DNA of 58,248 nt from Heliorestis acidaminivorans. GTDB lineage: Bacteria > Bacillota > Desulfitobacteriia > Heliobacteriales > Heliobacteriaceae. The notes beneath the pieces are model-generated. The model was not told the DNA's origin. It saw only the letters and a list, made by a program, of their open reading frames with translations, and did no database searches. Shown here one piece after another: positions 45,111 through 54,857 of this stretch; position 1 is the stretch's first letter; the number at the start of each line of letters is the position of its first letter. The DNA is taken from the NCBI RefSeq assembly GCF_008933955.1, contig NZ_WBXO01000014.1, forward strand, positions 1 to 58,248, in the 5' to 3' direction. A program made the position numbers and the translations under genes.

Positions 45111-46490
45111 TTAACGTTCTAGTCGCTCTTGAGCTTTTTTGATAGAGCTCAAGACAGCTTGTACAGCAGGGCCTCCTGGAACTTGGCGATCATTTACGCA
45201 ACGGACCACATCTATGGCATCAAAAATATCTTCTGTAAAGATAGGTGAACATTTTTGGTAATCTTCTAAAGATAGTTCATCTAAAGACAATCCTTTTTCT
45301 AAGCATAAAAAGACCATTTTGCCTACTATTTCATGAGCTTCCCGAAAAGAGAGTCCTTTTTTCACAAGATAGTCCGCTACGTCCGTTGCATTCGTAAAGC
45401 CACCTTTGGCGCCTTCTTTCATTTGCTCTTTGCGCACAGTCATAGTAGCAATCATGGGAGTAAAAACGGTAAGACAACCTTTTACAGTATCAATAGCATC
45501 AAAAAGCGATTCTTTATCTTCTTGCATGTCCTTGTTGTATGCAAGAGGTAAGGATTTCATCACTGTTAATAGTGCCATTAAAGATCCATAAACACGACCT
45601 GTTTTGCCGCGAATCAATTCCGCTACATCGGGGTTTTTCTTCTGTGGCATCATAGAACTGCCTGTTGCGTAGGCATCGTCTAGCTCTATAAAAGAAAACT
45701 CTTGACTGCTCCAGAGGATAATCTCTTCGCAAAAACGGGAGAGATGCATCATGATTAAGGAAGCAGAGCTACAGAATTCAATGGCAAAGTCTCGGTCTGA
45801 TACAGCATCTAAGCTGTTTTCCGTAATCCCATCAAAAGCAAGTTCTTCAGCAACACCTTCGCGATCTAAAGGAAAAGTAGTTCCAGCTAGAGCGCCTGAC
45901 CCCAGTGGTGATAAGTTCATTCTGCGTGCACAGTCTTGAAGTCTGCTAAGATCACGCTCAAACATCTGCACGTATGCCATTAAGTGGTGGGCCAGCGTTA
46001 TTGGTTGAGCTTTTTGCAAGTGCGTGTAACCAGGCATTATTGTTTCTAAGTTTTCCTCAGCTCGCTCTAAAAGTGTCTTGAGCAAGTCTCGTAGAAGTTC
46101 CGAAGTCTCTTCTATCTCATCACGAAGATAAAGACGAATATCGAGAGCGACTTGGTCGTTGCGACTTCGTCCTGTGTGAAGTTTTTTGCCTACTTCTCCA
46201 ACTCTCTCTGTAAGCAATTTCTCAAGGTTCATATGAATATCTTCTGCAGATACATCAAATTCCACAATGCCAGCTTCAATGTCAGCAAGAATATCTTCTA
46301 AACATTTGACAATGGCACTAGCATCATCAAGAGAAATGATATCCTGTCTACCTAACATTCTAGCATGGGCTATCGAGCCTTTAATATCTTGACGGTACAG
46401 ACGTTGATCAAAGCGAATAGAAGAATGAAAATCCTCTACCACCTTGTCAGTTCCCTTCTGAAAACGTCCACCCCAGAGCTTCTCTGTCAC
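45111..46490 (-). CDS. argH: Argininosuccinate lyase
   Basis: This 459-residue fumarase/aspartase-fold enzyme has the conserved [26 protein letters not shown], the [17 protein letters not shown] helix and the mobile [12 protein letters not shown] loop. It makes arginine and fumarate from argininosuccinate. The GTG start has GAGGAGG eight bases upstream. argG is not adjacent in the window. Length and motifs are normal. Confidence 0.97.
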   Translation of the reverse strand: MTEKLWGGRFQKGTDKVVEDFHSSIRFDQRLYRQDIKGSIAHARMLGRQDIISLDDASAIVKCLEDILADIEAGIVEFDVSAEDIHMNLEKLLTERVGEVGKKLHTGRSRNDQVALDIRLYLRDEIEETSELLRDLLKTLLERAEENLETIMPGYTHLQKAQPITLAHHLMAYVQMFERDLSRLQDCARRMNLSPLGSGALAGTTFPLDREGVAEELAFDGITENSLDAVSDRDFAIEFCSSASLIMMHLSRFCEEIILWSSQEFSFIELDDAYATGSSMMPQKKNPDVAELIRGKTGRVYGSLMALLTVMKSLPLAYNKDMQEDKESLFDAIDTVKGCLTVFTPMIATMTVRKEQMKEGAKGGFTNATDVADYLVKKGLSFREAHEIVGKMVFLCLEKGLSLDELSLEDYQKCSPIFTEDIFDAIDVVRCVNDRQVPGGPAVQAVLSSIKKAQERLER

Positions 46491-46638
46491 AAAAACTGCC
46501 TCCTCTTGTGAAACTTTCTTTGCCTTTTCTGTGTCTAATAACCTATAGGAAGATGGGAGAGCCAGATAAGGCAGTATTTTTTATTGCTATAGTTATTGTA
46601 CATCATTATTTCTCCCTTAGGAAGAGAGGTGAAGCCGA

Positions 46639-46749
46639 TTGAAAGCCCTATGCAATAAGTTAAAACTATCTTACCATGAGTTGGAATTGCTGTCTCTCAT
46701 GGTTCTGTTCATTATCGCGCTGGGTTTGGCGGCATTCACCCATGGTTAA
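46639..46749 (+). CDS. Single-helix membrane peptide, 36 residues
   Basis: The TTG start has GAGAGGTG seven bases upstream. The 36-residue product has a polar N-terminus (MKALCNKLKLSYHELEL) and one predicted membrane helix (LMVLFIIALGLAAF) ending THG. It is a genuine-looking short gene by its ribosome binding site and composition. It could be a small subunit of a membrane complex or a regulator peptide. I do not recognise it. Confidence 0.55.
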   Translation: MKALCNKLKLSYHELELLSLMVLFIIALGLAAFTHG

Positions 46750-46847
46750 GAGAAAATATATGCATATTACAAAGCATTCATGGGTAATATAATTAGCAAT
46801 CCAAGTATCTTCTCCATCTTGGTATAGTCTTAAGGGAGTGCTTTGGA

Positions 46848-46982
46848 ATGACTGATTCTGCTAACGATTCCTTATCAACATCTACTAAGGCCTCAGAAAA
46901 GAGCACCTTACCACAAGGAACAGGCGTCTTTCTCGATGATGGTACTTTTTTTACTTTAACTGAAGAAGAGCCTCCCTATTAA
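46848..46982 (+). CDS. Small hypothetical protein, 44 residues
   Basis: The ATG is preceded by AAGGGAG. The product is Ser/Thr-rich with an acidic end (TEEEPPY) and no recognised domain. A strong terminator overlaps its 3' end, supporting a real transcription unit. Confidence 0.5.
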   Translation: MTDSANDSLSTSTKASEKSTLPQGTGVFLDDGTFFTLTEEEPPY

Positions 46983-47008
46983 GTAAAGTAGGGAAGCTCT
47001 TCTTTTTT
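46963..47008 (+). terminator. Terminator overlapping the small ORF
   Basis: AAGAAGAGC...TCCCTA pairs with TAGGGA...GCTCTTCTT, followed by six T residues. Confidence 0.9.
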
Positions 47009-47070
47009 GTTTGCTTTTTTACTTGATTTTTCTGTCCTAAAAGGTACAATCAAGATGGGAGGTGGTCATT

Positions 47071-47415
47071 TTGATCAATATAACCGAGATAGCACAAGGT
47101 AAGCTAAAAGAGATTATGGCAGAAAATAAGGCTCCCCATATGCGCATTTATGCTCTCGATCGTACTCATTCTACTTATGAACTAGCTTTTGAGTGGAATC
47201 CGAAAAGGACTGATCTTGTTTTTGATGTAGAGGGCATTTCTTTTGTAGCTGATGATATTACGAAAGATTATCTCCAGGGTCTAACGATAGATTATGAAGA
47301 TAACGATGATGAAGTAGGTTTCACTATTCACTCCACCTTAAACACAGGTTGCGGTGCTTTAGCTTGTGATCATGGTTTTGGTCATTGTAGTGGCGACGGA
47401 GAATGCAATAATTAG
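47071..47415 (+). CDS. HesB/IscA-like Fe-S protein, variant
   Basis: This 114-residue protein begins MINITEIAQGKLKEIM, the HesB/IscA start; TTG 47071 has GGGAGGTG upstream, so the longer GTG start is less likely. The core matches A-type Fe-S carriers, but the usual final Cys-x-Cys arrangement is replaced by CGALACDHGFGHCSGDGEC, with several Cys and His. It may carry or deliver Fe-S clusters or metals. The adjacent DUF1540 gene is also Cys-rich. Confidence 0.75.
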   Translation: MINITEIAQGKLKEIMAENKAPHMRIYALDRTHSTYELAFEWNPKRTDLVFDVEGISFVADDITKDYLQGLTIDYEDNDDEVGFTIHSTLNTGCGALACDHGFGHCSGDGECNN

Positions 47416-47424
47416 GGGTAACAG

Positions 47425-47473
47425 AATAAAGAGGGAAGGGCTGTGGATATTTCCCAGCTCTTCCCTCTTTATT
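47425..47473 (+). terminator. Terminator after the HesB-like gene
   Basis: AATAAAGAGGGAAG (47425-47438) pairs with CTTCCCTCTTTATT ending at 47473, with a mostly paired inner part. Confidence 0.85.
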
Positions 47474-47548
47474 TGATAGCATATTTTCTTTTGTACCTTA
47501 GCAAATTAAGATTGTTGAAGTTCAAAAGCAATTCAAGGAGGTTTTACT

Positions 47549-47743
47549 ATGCCTGATGTAAATTGTACTGTAAACACTTGTACCTACTGGGAAAACGGTA
47601 ACTTGTGCTCCGCTAAGCAAATTGTTGTACAAAACGATCAACAAGGTGGCTTTTCACCTAATGCTAGTTTGAATCAATTGTCTGCCACACCTGCCAATAA
47701 TACTGATGAAACTTGCTGTCAGACTTTTAAAAACAGAAACTAA
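47549..47743 (+). CDS. DUF1540 protein, second copy
   Basis: This 64-residue paralogue of the 30490-30738 protein has CTVNTCTYWENGNLCSAKQI and ETCCQTF. The ATG has CAAGGAGG upstream. The two copies share the Cys spacing but differ in the linker. Role unknown. Confidence 0.88.
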   Translation: MPDVNCTVNTCTYWENGNLCSAKQIVVQNDQQGGFSPNASLNQLSATPANNTDETCCQTFKNRN

Positions 47744-48207
47744 GTACCTGAGCTACCTTTAGCCTCAGAATCTTTATGCTTATCTTTGTCTTTATCGAAG
47801 CACTTGTTAAACCACTGCAATGCTTCGATAAATTTTTTTGCCTCTTCCGGCTCTTGTATCATAGGCTCTTGCATTGGAGAAAAAGCTGAAAGACTTACTT
47901 TTTTCAGTAAATCTTCACCTTCAGTGGAGAGCGCAATAACCCACTCTCTCTGGTCTACAGGGCTTTGTGTTCTTGTAATAAAACCTTTTTGTTCTAAATC
48001 TTTCAGTGCTGTAGATAATGCGCCCTGCGTCAGATGAAAAAGTTTGCGCATATCTTTTTGCAAAGCAAGCCCTCGGTGACTAATGTGATAAATTAGCAGA
48101 AACTGCGTATGCGTAAGCGATGTTTTTTGACTCATTTTGGACATGTTCTGCATCATTAGTTCATTAAAATCGTGAAGGGTACGTTGAAATTCTCTCTCTA
48201 GATCCAT
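47740..48207 (-). CDS. MarR-family regulator
   Basis: This protein of about 155 residues has a winged helix-turn-helix (LTHTQFLLIYHIS, ALQKDMRKLFHLTQGALSTALKDLEQKGFITR, then the wing SPVDQREWVIALSTEG). MarR proteins repress transporters or stress genes and are released by ligands. The ATG at 48207 has AGGTGG upstream; a GTG at 48222 is an alternative. Its C-terminal tail is Lys/Asp-rich. It overlaps the neighbouring DUF1540 stop by four bases on the opposite strand. Confidence 0.88.
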   Translation of the reverse strand: MDLEREFQRTLHDFNELMMQNMSKMSQKTSLTHTQFLLIYHISHRGLALQKDMRKLFHLTQGALSTALKDLEQKGFITRTQSPVDQREWVIALSTEGEDLLKKVSLSAFSPMQEPMIQEPEEAKKFIEALQWFNKCFDKDKDKHKDSEAKGSSGT

Positions 48208-48222
48208 ACCTACGAGTACCAC

Positions 48223-48525
48223 CTGCCCTTTTTGGAAATATGTTGTTAATCTTACATCTTAGTATTCACTTTTTTATTTTACCATAGGAAAGGGATTCTC
48301 TGTTATTACTAAATAATTTTTTATGAAAGCAAAGGAATCTATTACCTTTATGAAAGCAACTTAGTTCTACCTTTTTGCATATATTTTAAGGCTTGTACAA
48401 AGACAAAAAGGTGAAAGCACTTTTTATAGCAAATGAAATAGTCTTTTTCATTTAATTATTTAGCTGAAAAGTTACTGAATAATTATTATATCTATTAAAA
48501 ACTTTAAAATAGTTAAGTTTCTATC
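48223..48525. other. AT-rich intergenic region with a direct repeat
   Basis: No ORF of note is present. TTTATGAAAGCAA occurs twice (about 48320-48332 and 48347-48359), a possible operator for the MarR gene. The region leads to a plus-strand terminator and may encode a small RNA. Confidence 0.4.
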
Positions 48526-48555
48526 GGAATTGTCTAGGTTGACAATTCCTTTTTT
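48526..48555 (+). terminator. Plus-strand terminator in a divergent gap
   Basis: GGAATTGTC (48526-48534) pairs perfectly with GACAATTCC (48541-48549) with a six-base loop, followed by six T residues. No plus-strand gene lies upstream of it. Confidence 0.85.
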
Positions 48556-48831
48556 TATGTGAAATAATTATTATACTGTATCGCTCAGAACTTTAGCAAC
48601 AAAAAACTTATAAATAATATTTATATCTTTTATTTTTTACTTTTTTCTGCAATAACTCTTTTGTAAACCCTAACATTCTTCTCAAGTGATTAACAGATAT
48701 TCATTTTTTCGCATAAAATGATCAAAGATTACTTGTGACTCTAAATATTATTTGATGATAAAAGTATTGAGAGGTACTGAGAGAAAGGACTGGTGATTGA
48801 GCGATATTTGAGAAAAGGAGGAATTGGATAT
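48556..48831 (+). promoter_or_regulatory. AT-rich region upstream of otsA
   Basis: The otsA promoter presumably lies here. No single -35/-10 pair stands out in the strong AT bias. Confidence 0.35.
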
Positions 48832-50325
48832 ATGGGATTACTTAAGCCTCTATCATATAGAGATAGGCGACTGGTCATTGCTTCAAACCGCGGTCCTCTT
48901 ACCTTAAGGGATAGTGGAAGTAAAGGATTAGAAATAACCCCTTCTGTCAGCGGACTTGTTTCTGCTCTTAATCCAATCATTGACCAAGAAGGTGGAGCCT
49001 GGGTTGGTTGGGGTGGTCGCTTAGGTAAACCTGATGAGATTATGGGAAAAACCCTCCCTCTCACAGATCGCAATGATGCTTTTTTTCATGAAGTAATTCT
49101 GACTGAAGAAGAAGTTGAAGCTTTCTATGAAGGCATATCTAACAGTTGCCTTTGGCCTCTTTGTCATAATTTTGTTGAAAAAGCTCTCTTCGATGCCGAG
49201 CAATGGCAAAACTATCGCAGTGTAAATATCAAGTATGCTCAGACTTTGCTCCAGAAAAGTCAACCTCGCGACTTAATCTGGATTCATGACTATCATCTAG
49301 CATTAGTTCCTACTTCTATACGCCTTGAAAGACCACAAGCACAAATCTCTCTCTTTTGGCATATTCCTTTTCCTGCCCCTGAGATTTTTGCTACTTTGCC
49401 TTGGGCTAGAGAGTTGTTGAAAGGCTTACTCGATTGTAATCTAATAGCCTTTCACACTGAAAGTTATGTACGTAACTTTTTGATAACAGCAGAGGAGTTG
49501 CTTGGTGCAAAAGTAGATCATGTCACAGGCTCTATCTTTTGGGCCGGAAGAAAAATTATTGTAGCCGCTTACCCTATTGGCATCGATTGGCGAGACTTTG
49601 AATCCTTAGCTAGCAAGCCAGAAATCCGGCAAAAAGCACATCAATTAAAGCAAGCTTCTGGCGGCGACTATTTAATTCTCGGTGTTGATCGACTTGATTA
49701 CACCAAAGGAATTCCTGAGCGCTTAAAAGCTATTGAATGGCTCTTTGAAAACCATCCAGAGTATAAACGTAAGATAACGTTTATTCAAATTGCAGTCCCC
49801 AGTCGAACGCAAGTAAAGGCTTATCAAAGCTTACGTAGAGAAGTCGAAGAAACTGTAGGGCGCATTAACGGACGATTCACAGAAGACCATATTCCCGTTC
49901 GCTATCTCTTTAGACCTTTACGAAAAGATCATTTGGTGACTCATTATCTTGCCGCCGACATGTGCCTTGTCACACCCCTTCGCGATGGCCTGAATCTTGT
50001 TGCTAAAGAGTACGTAGCCACTAATGGCAATTATTCAGGTACTCTTTTGTTAAGTCCTTTTGCTGGTGCCGCTAACCAACTCAAGGAAGCTTTACAAGCA
50101 AACCCTTATAGCCCCCAAGAAACAGCAGAGCAGATTCTCAAAGGTTTACTAATGGCAGAAGGCGAGAAAAAAAGGCGACTTCATAGTCTTTATAAAAGCG
50201 TAAAAGAGCAAGATATAAGTTGGTGGTGGAAAAGGATAAAGCAAGCTTGGCTCACGGGCTCAACCATAACAGTAAGCCCCAAAGCAACTTTGGCTGAGGA
50301 TTCCCATGAGTCAACAATCAGTTAA
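48832..50325 (+). CDS. otsA: Trehalose-6-phosphate synthase
   Basis: This GT20 glycosyltransferase has about 497 residues, with ASNRGP, GGAWVGWGG, the catalytic DLIWIHDYHLALVP, the phosphate/UDP site GVDRLDYTKGIPERLKA and TPLRDGLNLVAKEYVA. It makes trehalose-6-phosphate from a nucleotide-glucose and glucose-6-phosphate. I chose the ATG at 48832, with AGGAGG ten bases upstream, over the longer frame. It is first in an operon with otsB and treT. Confidence 0.96.
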   Translation: MGLLKPLSYRDRRLVIASNRGPLTLRDSGSKGLEITPSVSGLVSALNPIIDQEGGAWVGWGGRLGKPDEIMGKTLPLTDRNDAFFHEVILTEEEVEAFYEGISNSCLWPLCHNFVEKALFDAEQWQNYRSVNIKYAQTLLQKSQPRDLIWIHDYHLALVPTSIRLERPQAQISLFWHIPFPAPEIFATLPWARELLKGLLDCNLIAFHTESYVRNFLITAEELLGAKVDHVTGSIFWAGRKIIVAAYPIGIDWRDFESLASKPEIRQKAHQLKQASGGDYLILGVDRLDYTKGIPERLKAIEWLFENHPEYKRKITFIQIAVPSRTQVKAYQSLRREVEETVGRINGRFTEDHIPVRYLFRPLRKDHLVTHYLAADMCLVTPLRDGLNLVAKEYVATNGNYSGTLLLSPFAGAANQLKEALQANPYSPQETAEQILKGLLMAEGEKKRRLHSLYKSVKEQDISWWWKRIKQAWLTGSTITVSPKATLAEDSHESTIS

Positions 50326-51154
50326 AGCATCTTTAACAAAGCCTTCGTTGACTCCACCACTAGCTCTATGGAAAGATTTAAATCTTTTTGAGACTACTCC
50401 TTTACTGTTAATGCTTGACTATGATGGTACGGTTGTTCCCATTCAAGATAAGCCAGAGCTTGCTCGCCCTAGCAGTTCCCTTCGCTCCACCTTAAAAGCA
50501 CTTTCCCAACAAAAAAACTTAATAATAGCTTTTGTATCTGGTCGAGATATTGCTGACCTCAAAAGTCTTTTATCTCTAGAAGGGATTTACTATGTAGGAG
50601 GTCACGGAGCAGAGATGGAAGACCTTCTTGGGAATCGATACAGCCTTACCAGCGGAGCTTCTCCAGCTGGTTGGATAGATATTTTGCATCAAGAAGCTTG
50701 CTACTGTATCGGATCCCATGAAGGATTTCTTCTGGAGAGGAAAAAAACGTCTTTTGCACTCCACTATCGACTTGCCTCACCTTCTATTGTACCTGTTGTT
50801 CTCCAAAGCTATCGAGATAAGATCCAAAGACTGTTAGAAATAGAGAAGCTAGAAATGGTAGAAGGTAAAAAGGTAGTAGAAGTACGTCCTGCTCGGATTA
50901 ATAAAGGGTCTAGTGTAAAAAGATTTTTGGAACGCTATCCTGAGTACCATCCCCTCTATTTGGGAGATGACAGGACCGATGAAGATGCTTTTCAAGCCCT
51001 CCATGGCCTTGGAACTACTGTGCTCGTTTCTGATATTCCAAAGCTTACCTATGCTGAATACTGCTTGCAAAGTCCCCAAGAAGTCCTTCAGTTCTTACAA
51101 ATCCTTTCTATGAGGTGTAATGATGGTTCAAATCAATCTCCCGTCTCCACTTGA
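50306..51154 (+). CDS. otsB: Trehalose-6-phosphate phosphatase
   Basis: This 282-residue HAD phosphatase has the nucleophile motif MLDYDGTVVPI, FVSGRD, NKGSSVKRFL and the metal motif LGDDRTDEDAF. It removes the phosphate made by OtsA. The ATG overlaps the otsA end by 20 bases with GAGG upstream, so translation is coupled. The first 30 residues are an unconserved leader. Confidence 0.95.
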   Translation: MSQQSVKASLTKPSLTPPLALWKDLNLFETTPLLLMLDYDGTVVPIQDKPELARPSSSLRSTLKALSQQKNLIIAFVSGRDIADLKSLLSLEGIYYVGGHGAEMEDLLGNRYSLTSGASPAGWIDILHQEACYCIGSHEGFLLERKKTSFALHYRLASPSIVPVVLQSYRDKIQRLLEIEKLEMVEGKKVVEVRPARINKGSSVKRFLERYPEYHPLYLGDDRTDEDAFQALHGLGTTVLVSDIPKLTYAEYCLQSPQEVLQFLQILSMRCNDGSNQSPVST

Positions 51155-52370
51155 ACGTTCTAGAACCCTTGCTTCTTATCAAAATCTTGTCGATCCCTCT
51201 CTCTTAGAAACAATTGAAAAGCTAGCAGAACCACTTCAAGGCGCAGGAATACAGCATATCAATTCAACTTTCGTCGGTGGTGGTGTAGCTGAGATACTGC
51301 AGAGCTTACTTCCATTGATGAAATCGATTGGACTTAATGCTCGTTGGGATGTATTATCAGCTCAAAGCGATTTTTTTGAAGTCACTAAAGCTTTTCACAA
51401 TGCTTTTCATGGAGAGAAAATCAATTTTCGTGAAGAAATGATTACGATTTATGAAGAAACGGCCCAAAAGAACCTTGCTGTGATTGATGATTCTGCTGAT
51501 TTTGTTATTATTCACGATCAACAGCCACTCGGTTTGGTAAAAAGAAAAGACCAACATCGGGGACATTGGATCTGGTATTGTCACATTGATCCTGTTGATG
51601 TTGATCCTCGCGTTTGGAACTTTTTAAGTCGCTATGCGAGACGCTGTGATGCCGCTATTTATCACCTTGATGAATATGCCAAACATCTTCCTCATCAGCA
51701 ATTTATCTTACCGCCTGCAATTGATCCTCTCAGTGATAAAAACCGTGAAGTAACAGACACGGAAAAAGAAAAGGTTCTAGAAGAGCTTGGTATTTCTACA
51801 GATCAACCTTATATTCTCCAAGTTTCTCGCTATGATCGATTGAAAAATCCATTCGGACTGGTACACGCCTATTTAGAATTGCTCAAAGTCTTTCCTTGTC
51901 AGCTTATTTTTGCTGGTGGTGCTGCAGACGATGATCCCGAAGGACTCGATGTTTACAATGAGTTAAAAGAGTTAACTAAAGATCACAGCACTATCCGAGT
52001 TCTTAACTTAGCACCGACTAGTCATCTGGAAATCAATGTACTGCAAAGAGCCGCGGCGATTGTCGTCCAAAACTCTAGTCGTGAAGGTTTTGGACTTACT
52101 GTGACAGAGGCTATGTGGAAAGAAAAGCCCGTTGTTTCCACACCTGTAGGCGGCATTCGTATGCAGGTAATACCTGATAAAACAGGTCTTATGGCTCCCA
52201 CTGTGCAAGAGTTAACGAAAGCTCTCTTACAGCTTTTGCAAAACCCTGCTTTGGCACAGCAACTAGGTCAGCAAGCGAAAGAGCATGTACGACAAAACTT
52301 TATTACACCAGTTTACCTTCATCGCTGGTTAAAGTTGATGAATGATTTAAGAAGCAAAAAAAGAGCTTGA
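51120..52370 (+). CDS. treT: Trehalose glycosyltransferring synthase (TreT-like, GT4)
   Basis: This 416-residue GT4 enzyme has a GGGVAEILQSLLPLM acceptor loop, the Rossmann donor domain with YILQVSRYDRLKNPFG and the E-x7-E motif SREGFGLTVTEAMWKEKP. It resembles TreT, which makes trehalose directly from a nucleotide-glucose and glucose. It overlaps otsB by 35 bp and shares its operon, giving a second trehalose route. A simple sucrose- or other glycosyltransferase is a less likely alternative. Confidence 0.85.
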   Translation: MMVQINLPSPLERSRTLASYQNLVDPSLLETIEKLAEPLQGAGIQHINSTFVGGGVAEILQSLLPLMKSIGLNARWDVLSAQSDFFEVTKAFHNAFHGEKINFREEMITIYEETAQKNLAVIDDSADFVIIHDQQPLGLVKRKDQHRGHWIWYCHIDPVDVDPRVWNFLSRYARRCDAAIYHLDEYAKHLPHQQFILPPAIDPLSDKNREVTDTEKEKVLEELGISTDQPYILQVSRYDRLKNPFGLVHAYLELLKVFPCQLIFAGGAADDDPEGLDVYNELKELTKDHSTIRVLNLAPTSHLEINVLQRAAAIVVQNSSREGFGLTVTEAMWKEKPVVSTPVGGIRMQVIPDKTGLMAPTVQELTKALLQLLQNPALAQQLGQQAKEHVRQNFITPVYLHRWLKLMNDLRSKKRA

Positions 52371-52403
52371 GTAACCTTAACAGGTTGCTCAGGCTCTTTT
52401 TTT
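52360..52403 (+). terminator. Terminator of the trehalose operon
   Basis: AAAGAGC...TGAG..AACCT pairs with AGGTT..CTCA..GCTCTTT, overlapping the treT stop and followed by T residues. Confidence 0.85.
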
Positions 52404-52444
52404 GTATCTCTTTTTTTGTTTAAGATGTCTAGTTTTTATCTTTT

Positions 52445-54589
52445 TTATGGCAAAATATTTTTCTCTACATAATCAGCTGACATCCAGCCTTTATTGCCTT
52501 CACCAGTAATCACTCTATACCAATTATCACTTTCTTTGAGCAAAAATACTTTTTCTTCTTTCTTCAAGGTAGTCAATATCTCAAAATCACGACCTGGACC
52601 TGAGCGTAGATTGACAATATTGCCGGTAATAACACCTGTTGATAGAAACTGTTCGCTCCATTCCCTGCTAATCCAACCACTTCTACTGTCGTTTATAAGT
52701 ACTTCAGCCCAGCCTGGTTTAAGGTCTAGTAAAGGAAGATTAGTTCCTTTGGCTATGCTTGCAATAACATCATAATCAGTACCAGGACCTTGACGAACAT
52801 TAACGATATTGCCTGTTACGGTTGCTGTAGCTAAGTATTGTTCTTCAGGCTCTTTCTTCATAAGCAAACCTATAGGCAGTTCAGCTGAAACATTCCCATA
52901 GCTGGCACGTAAGAGAGCCTCTGGTCCATCGATATGATCGATCCGTAGCATACCTTGTGGAGAAAGATCGCCACGAGCATTTTCAAATTGCCATTGTAGC
53001 TGAGAGGCCTCTACAGATCTAGTTCGACCTGCTTTGGTTGTTAATTGCACTGTAAGTGGAACTGCTTTGCCTAACTCAAAAGCTTCTACGGTTGTCTTGA
53101 TAGCAATTTCGAGTAAATCCTGCTGACTGAGAATTATAACAGGAAAAGTCGCAGTAATACTATTACTTTGTTCCAGTACCTGAATATTAGCTACGCCTGC
53201 CTGTTGCGCCGTAAATTTATTCTGATCAAGTTCACCTAGTTGGTCTGATAAAGCCCATTGCACTGAAAGCGTCTTGCCATCTACAGGATTATAGTAGCTG
53301 TCATAAGCTTTAAGCGTGTAAGCTACTGTTTCACCAGGCAACAAGAGATCTGGTCCTTGAATGAATAGGCCTTTCAATTCTCCTTGCGGTGCATTTACGA
53401 ACAATGCCAGCGCATTAGGTACTAAACGCTCTTGGGCTTGTTCGGGAGCAAAAAGCCTTGTTGCTTGCCAGTCTCCTAGCTGACGAGTCACCATTGTTGT
53501 AGAGCCACCACCATCTAAGTTAAGAGCTGTCCAAGCACCTATATGTTCAAAGAAACGAGACAAATCTCCAAGACGAAGACCGAGGCTCTGCTCCGTTCTT
53601 CCTTCCACAGCAACTACAAATAAAGTTTGACCATCTTGCGAAATTCCTAGGGCTGACCGTGCTCGCAAGCCGTCTAAGGTAGATAACTCTCTGGCATAAG
53701 GTACAGCTTTTCCTGCTTGCACTAGTAAGCTGTGCCCTCCAATCACCATCTGCCATTCCTGATCAGGTATCATCTTATAATCGATACTTATTGGAGAACC
53801 TACTTGAAAATGGTTAAGCAGATATTGAGCGGCTAGTCCATGACCACGTAAAATTTTTTGACCAAGAGGTGGTGCAAATTCAAAAGGAGCGCCTGCTGAT
53901 ACTGCCAAGACAAGGTTATTATCAATCAATAATTCTACTGTATCAGCAAGGTCAATTCCACTACCTTGTCCTCTAGTCAAAGATCCCCAGTTATGATCAT
54001 AGAGATGTAAACGATCTACGTGACCATTTCGGTTATCGGGATTCATAAGAAAAGAAGCTTTATTTAAACCAGTTAGTTCAAAAGAAGTTCCATCAGGTGC
54101 AACAACGAGACCTTCAAAATGAAAAAGATCAATATACGCTCTTCCATCTTTAGAGAGACCTAAAGCATAAAGGCCACTATGATTTATGGGAGAAGAGAGC
54201 AATTCACCAGAGCGAACCATAGGGCCAAAAGGTGCACCTTCGCCTCGCATATTGAAGAAGTCTCCATTGATTGCGGCTACAGCTCCTTGTTCACGAGCCA
54301 TAGCGGAAACGTTTAATCTTTCTGCAACCTTCCCTTTCCCTGCAATAACGTCAATTGTTAAGTAAGGGTTCGATAGATCAATTTCTAAAAGATTAATTTT
54401 TGTATTTCCCTGTTCATAAGACCATTGATATTGCTTATAAGTCGTGCCAGGAGCAACAGGTGTAGTCTCTTGAAGACGAAAAGCTGGTATAGCTAAATTC
54501 TCAAAAGCCTGTGCTACAGGAATATGGACTAGCCAAGATGTGGCTATGAGTAGCAGAGACAAAGCCAGGGCACTTAACTTCTTGGTCAT
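52445..54589 (-). CDS. Phosphodiester glycosidase-family protein with SH3 repeats
   Basis: This 714-residue secreted protein has a signal peptide (ending near HIPVAQA). The NAGPA/DUF2233 phosphodiester glycosidase domain (residues 60-400) has INGDFFNMRGEGAPFGP and the hallmark LNLDGGGSTTMV. A 150-residue Ig-like linker follows, then two bacterial SH3 domains (each with GNIVNxRxGPGxDY/F) that bind the cell wall. It probably acts on wall or exopolysaccharide phosphodiesters. It is convergent with the trehalose operon. Confidence 0.88.
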   Translation of the reverse strand: MTKKLSALALSLLLIATSWLVHIPVAQAFENLAIPAFRLQETTPVAPGTTYKQYQWSYEQGNTKINLLEIDLSNPYLTIDVIAGKGKVAERLNVSAMAREQGAVAAINGDFFNMRGEGAPFGPMVRSGELLSSPINHSGLYALGLSKDGRAYIDLFHFEGLVVAPDGTSFELTGLNKASFLMNPDNRNGHVDRLHLYDHNWGSLTRGQGSGIDLADTVELLIDNNLVLAVSAGAPFEFAPPLGQKILRGHGLAAQYLLNHFQVGSPISIDYKMIPDQEWQMVIGGHSLLVQAGKAVPYARELSTLDGLRARSALGISQDGQTLFVVAVEGRTEQSLGLRLGDLSRFFEHIGAWTALNLDGGGSTTMVTRQLGDWQATRLFAPEQAQERLVPNALALFVNAPQGELKGLFIQGPDLLLPGETVAYTLKAYDSYYNPVDGKTLSVQWALSDQLGELDQNKFTAQQAGVANIQVLEQSNSITATFPVIILSQQDLLEIAIKTTVEAFELGKAVPLTVQLTTKAGRTRSVEASQLQWQFENARGDLSPQGMLRIDHIDGPEALLRASYGNVSAELPIGLLMKKEPEEQYLATATVTGNIVNVRQGPGTDYDVIASIAKGTNLPLLDLKPGWAEVLINDSRSGWISREWSEQFLSTGVITGNIVNLRSGPGRDFEILTTLKKEEKVFLLKESDNWYRVITGEGNKGWMSADYVEKNILP

Positions 54590-54857
54590 AAAAATTCCCC
54601 TCTAAATTCTTTGTTAGAATTTGTTAGATTCAGGTCTTCTAACCTTCCGGTCTCCTAGTCTTTGAGCACTTGATTTGTAGTCTTTAGTTTAATCTTTGGG
54701 CTTTTTACATTTGATTTTCTTTTTCGCCACCTAATGGTTAAAATCCTTTTTTAAGCTTCTTTGAGACTATTTCAAAAATTGCAGAGAGAGTCTACATGCG
54801 GGGCATAATAAACATGGTTTCGCTTCAATCTACCATCTTTAATGGAGGTGAAAAGAT

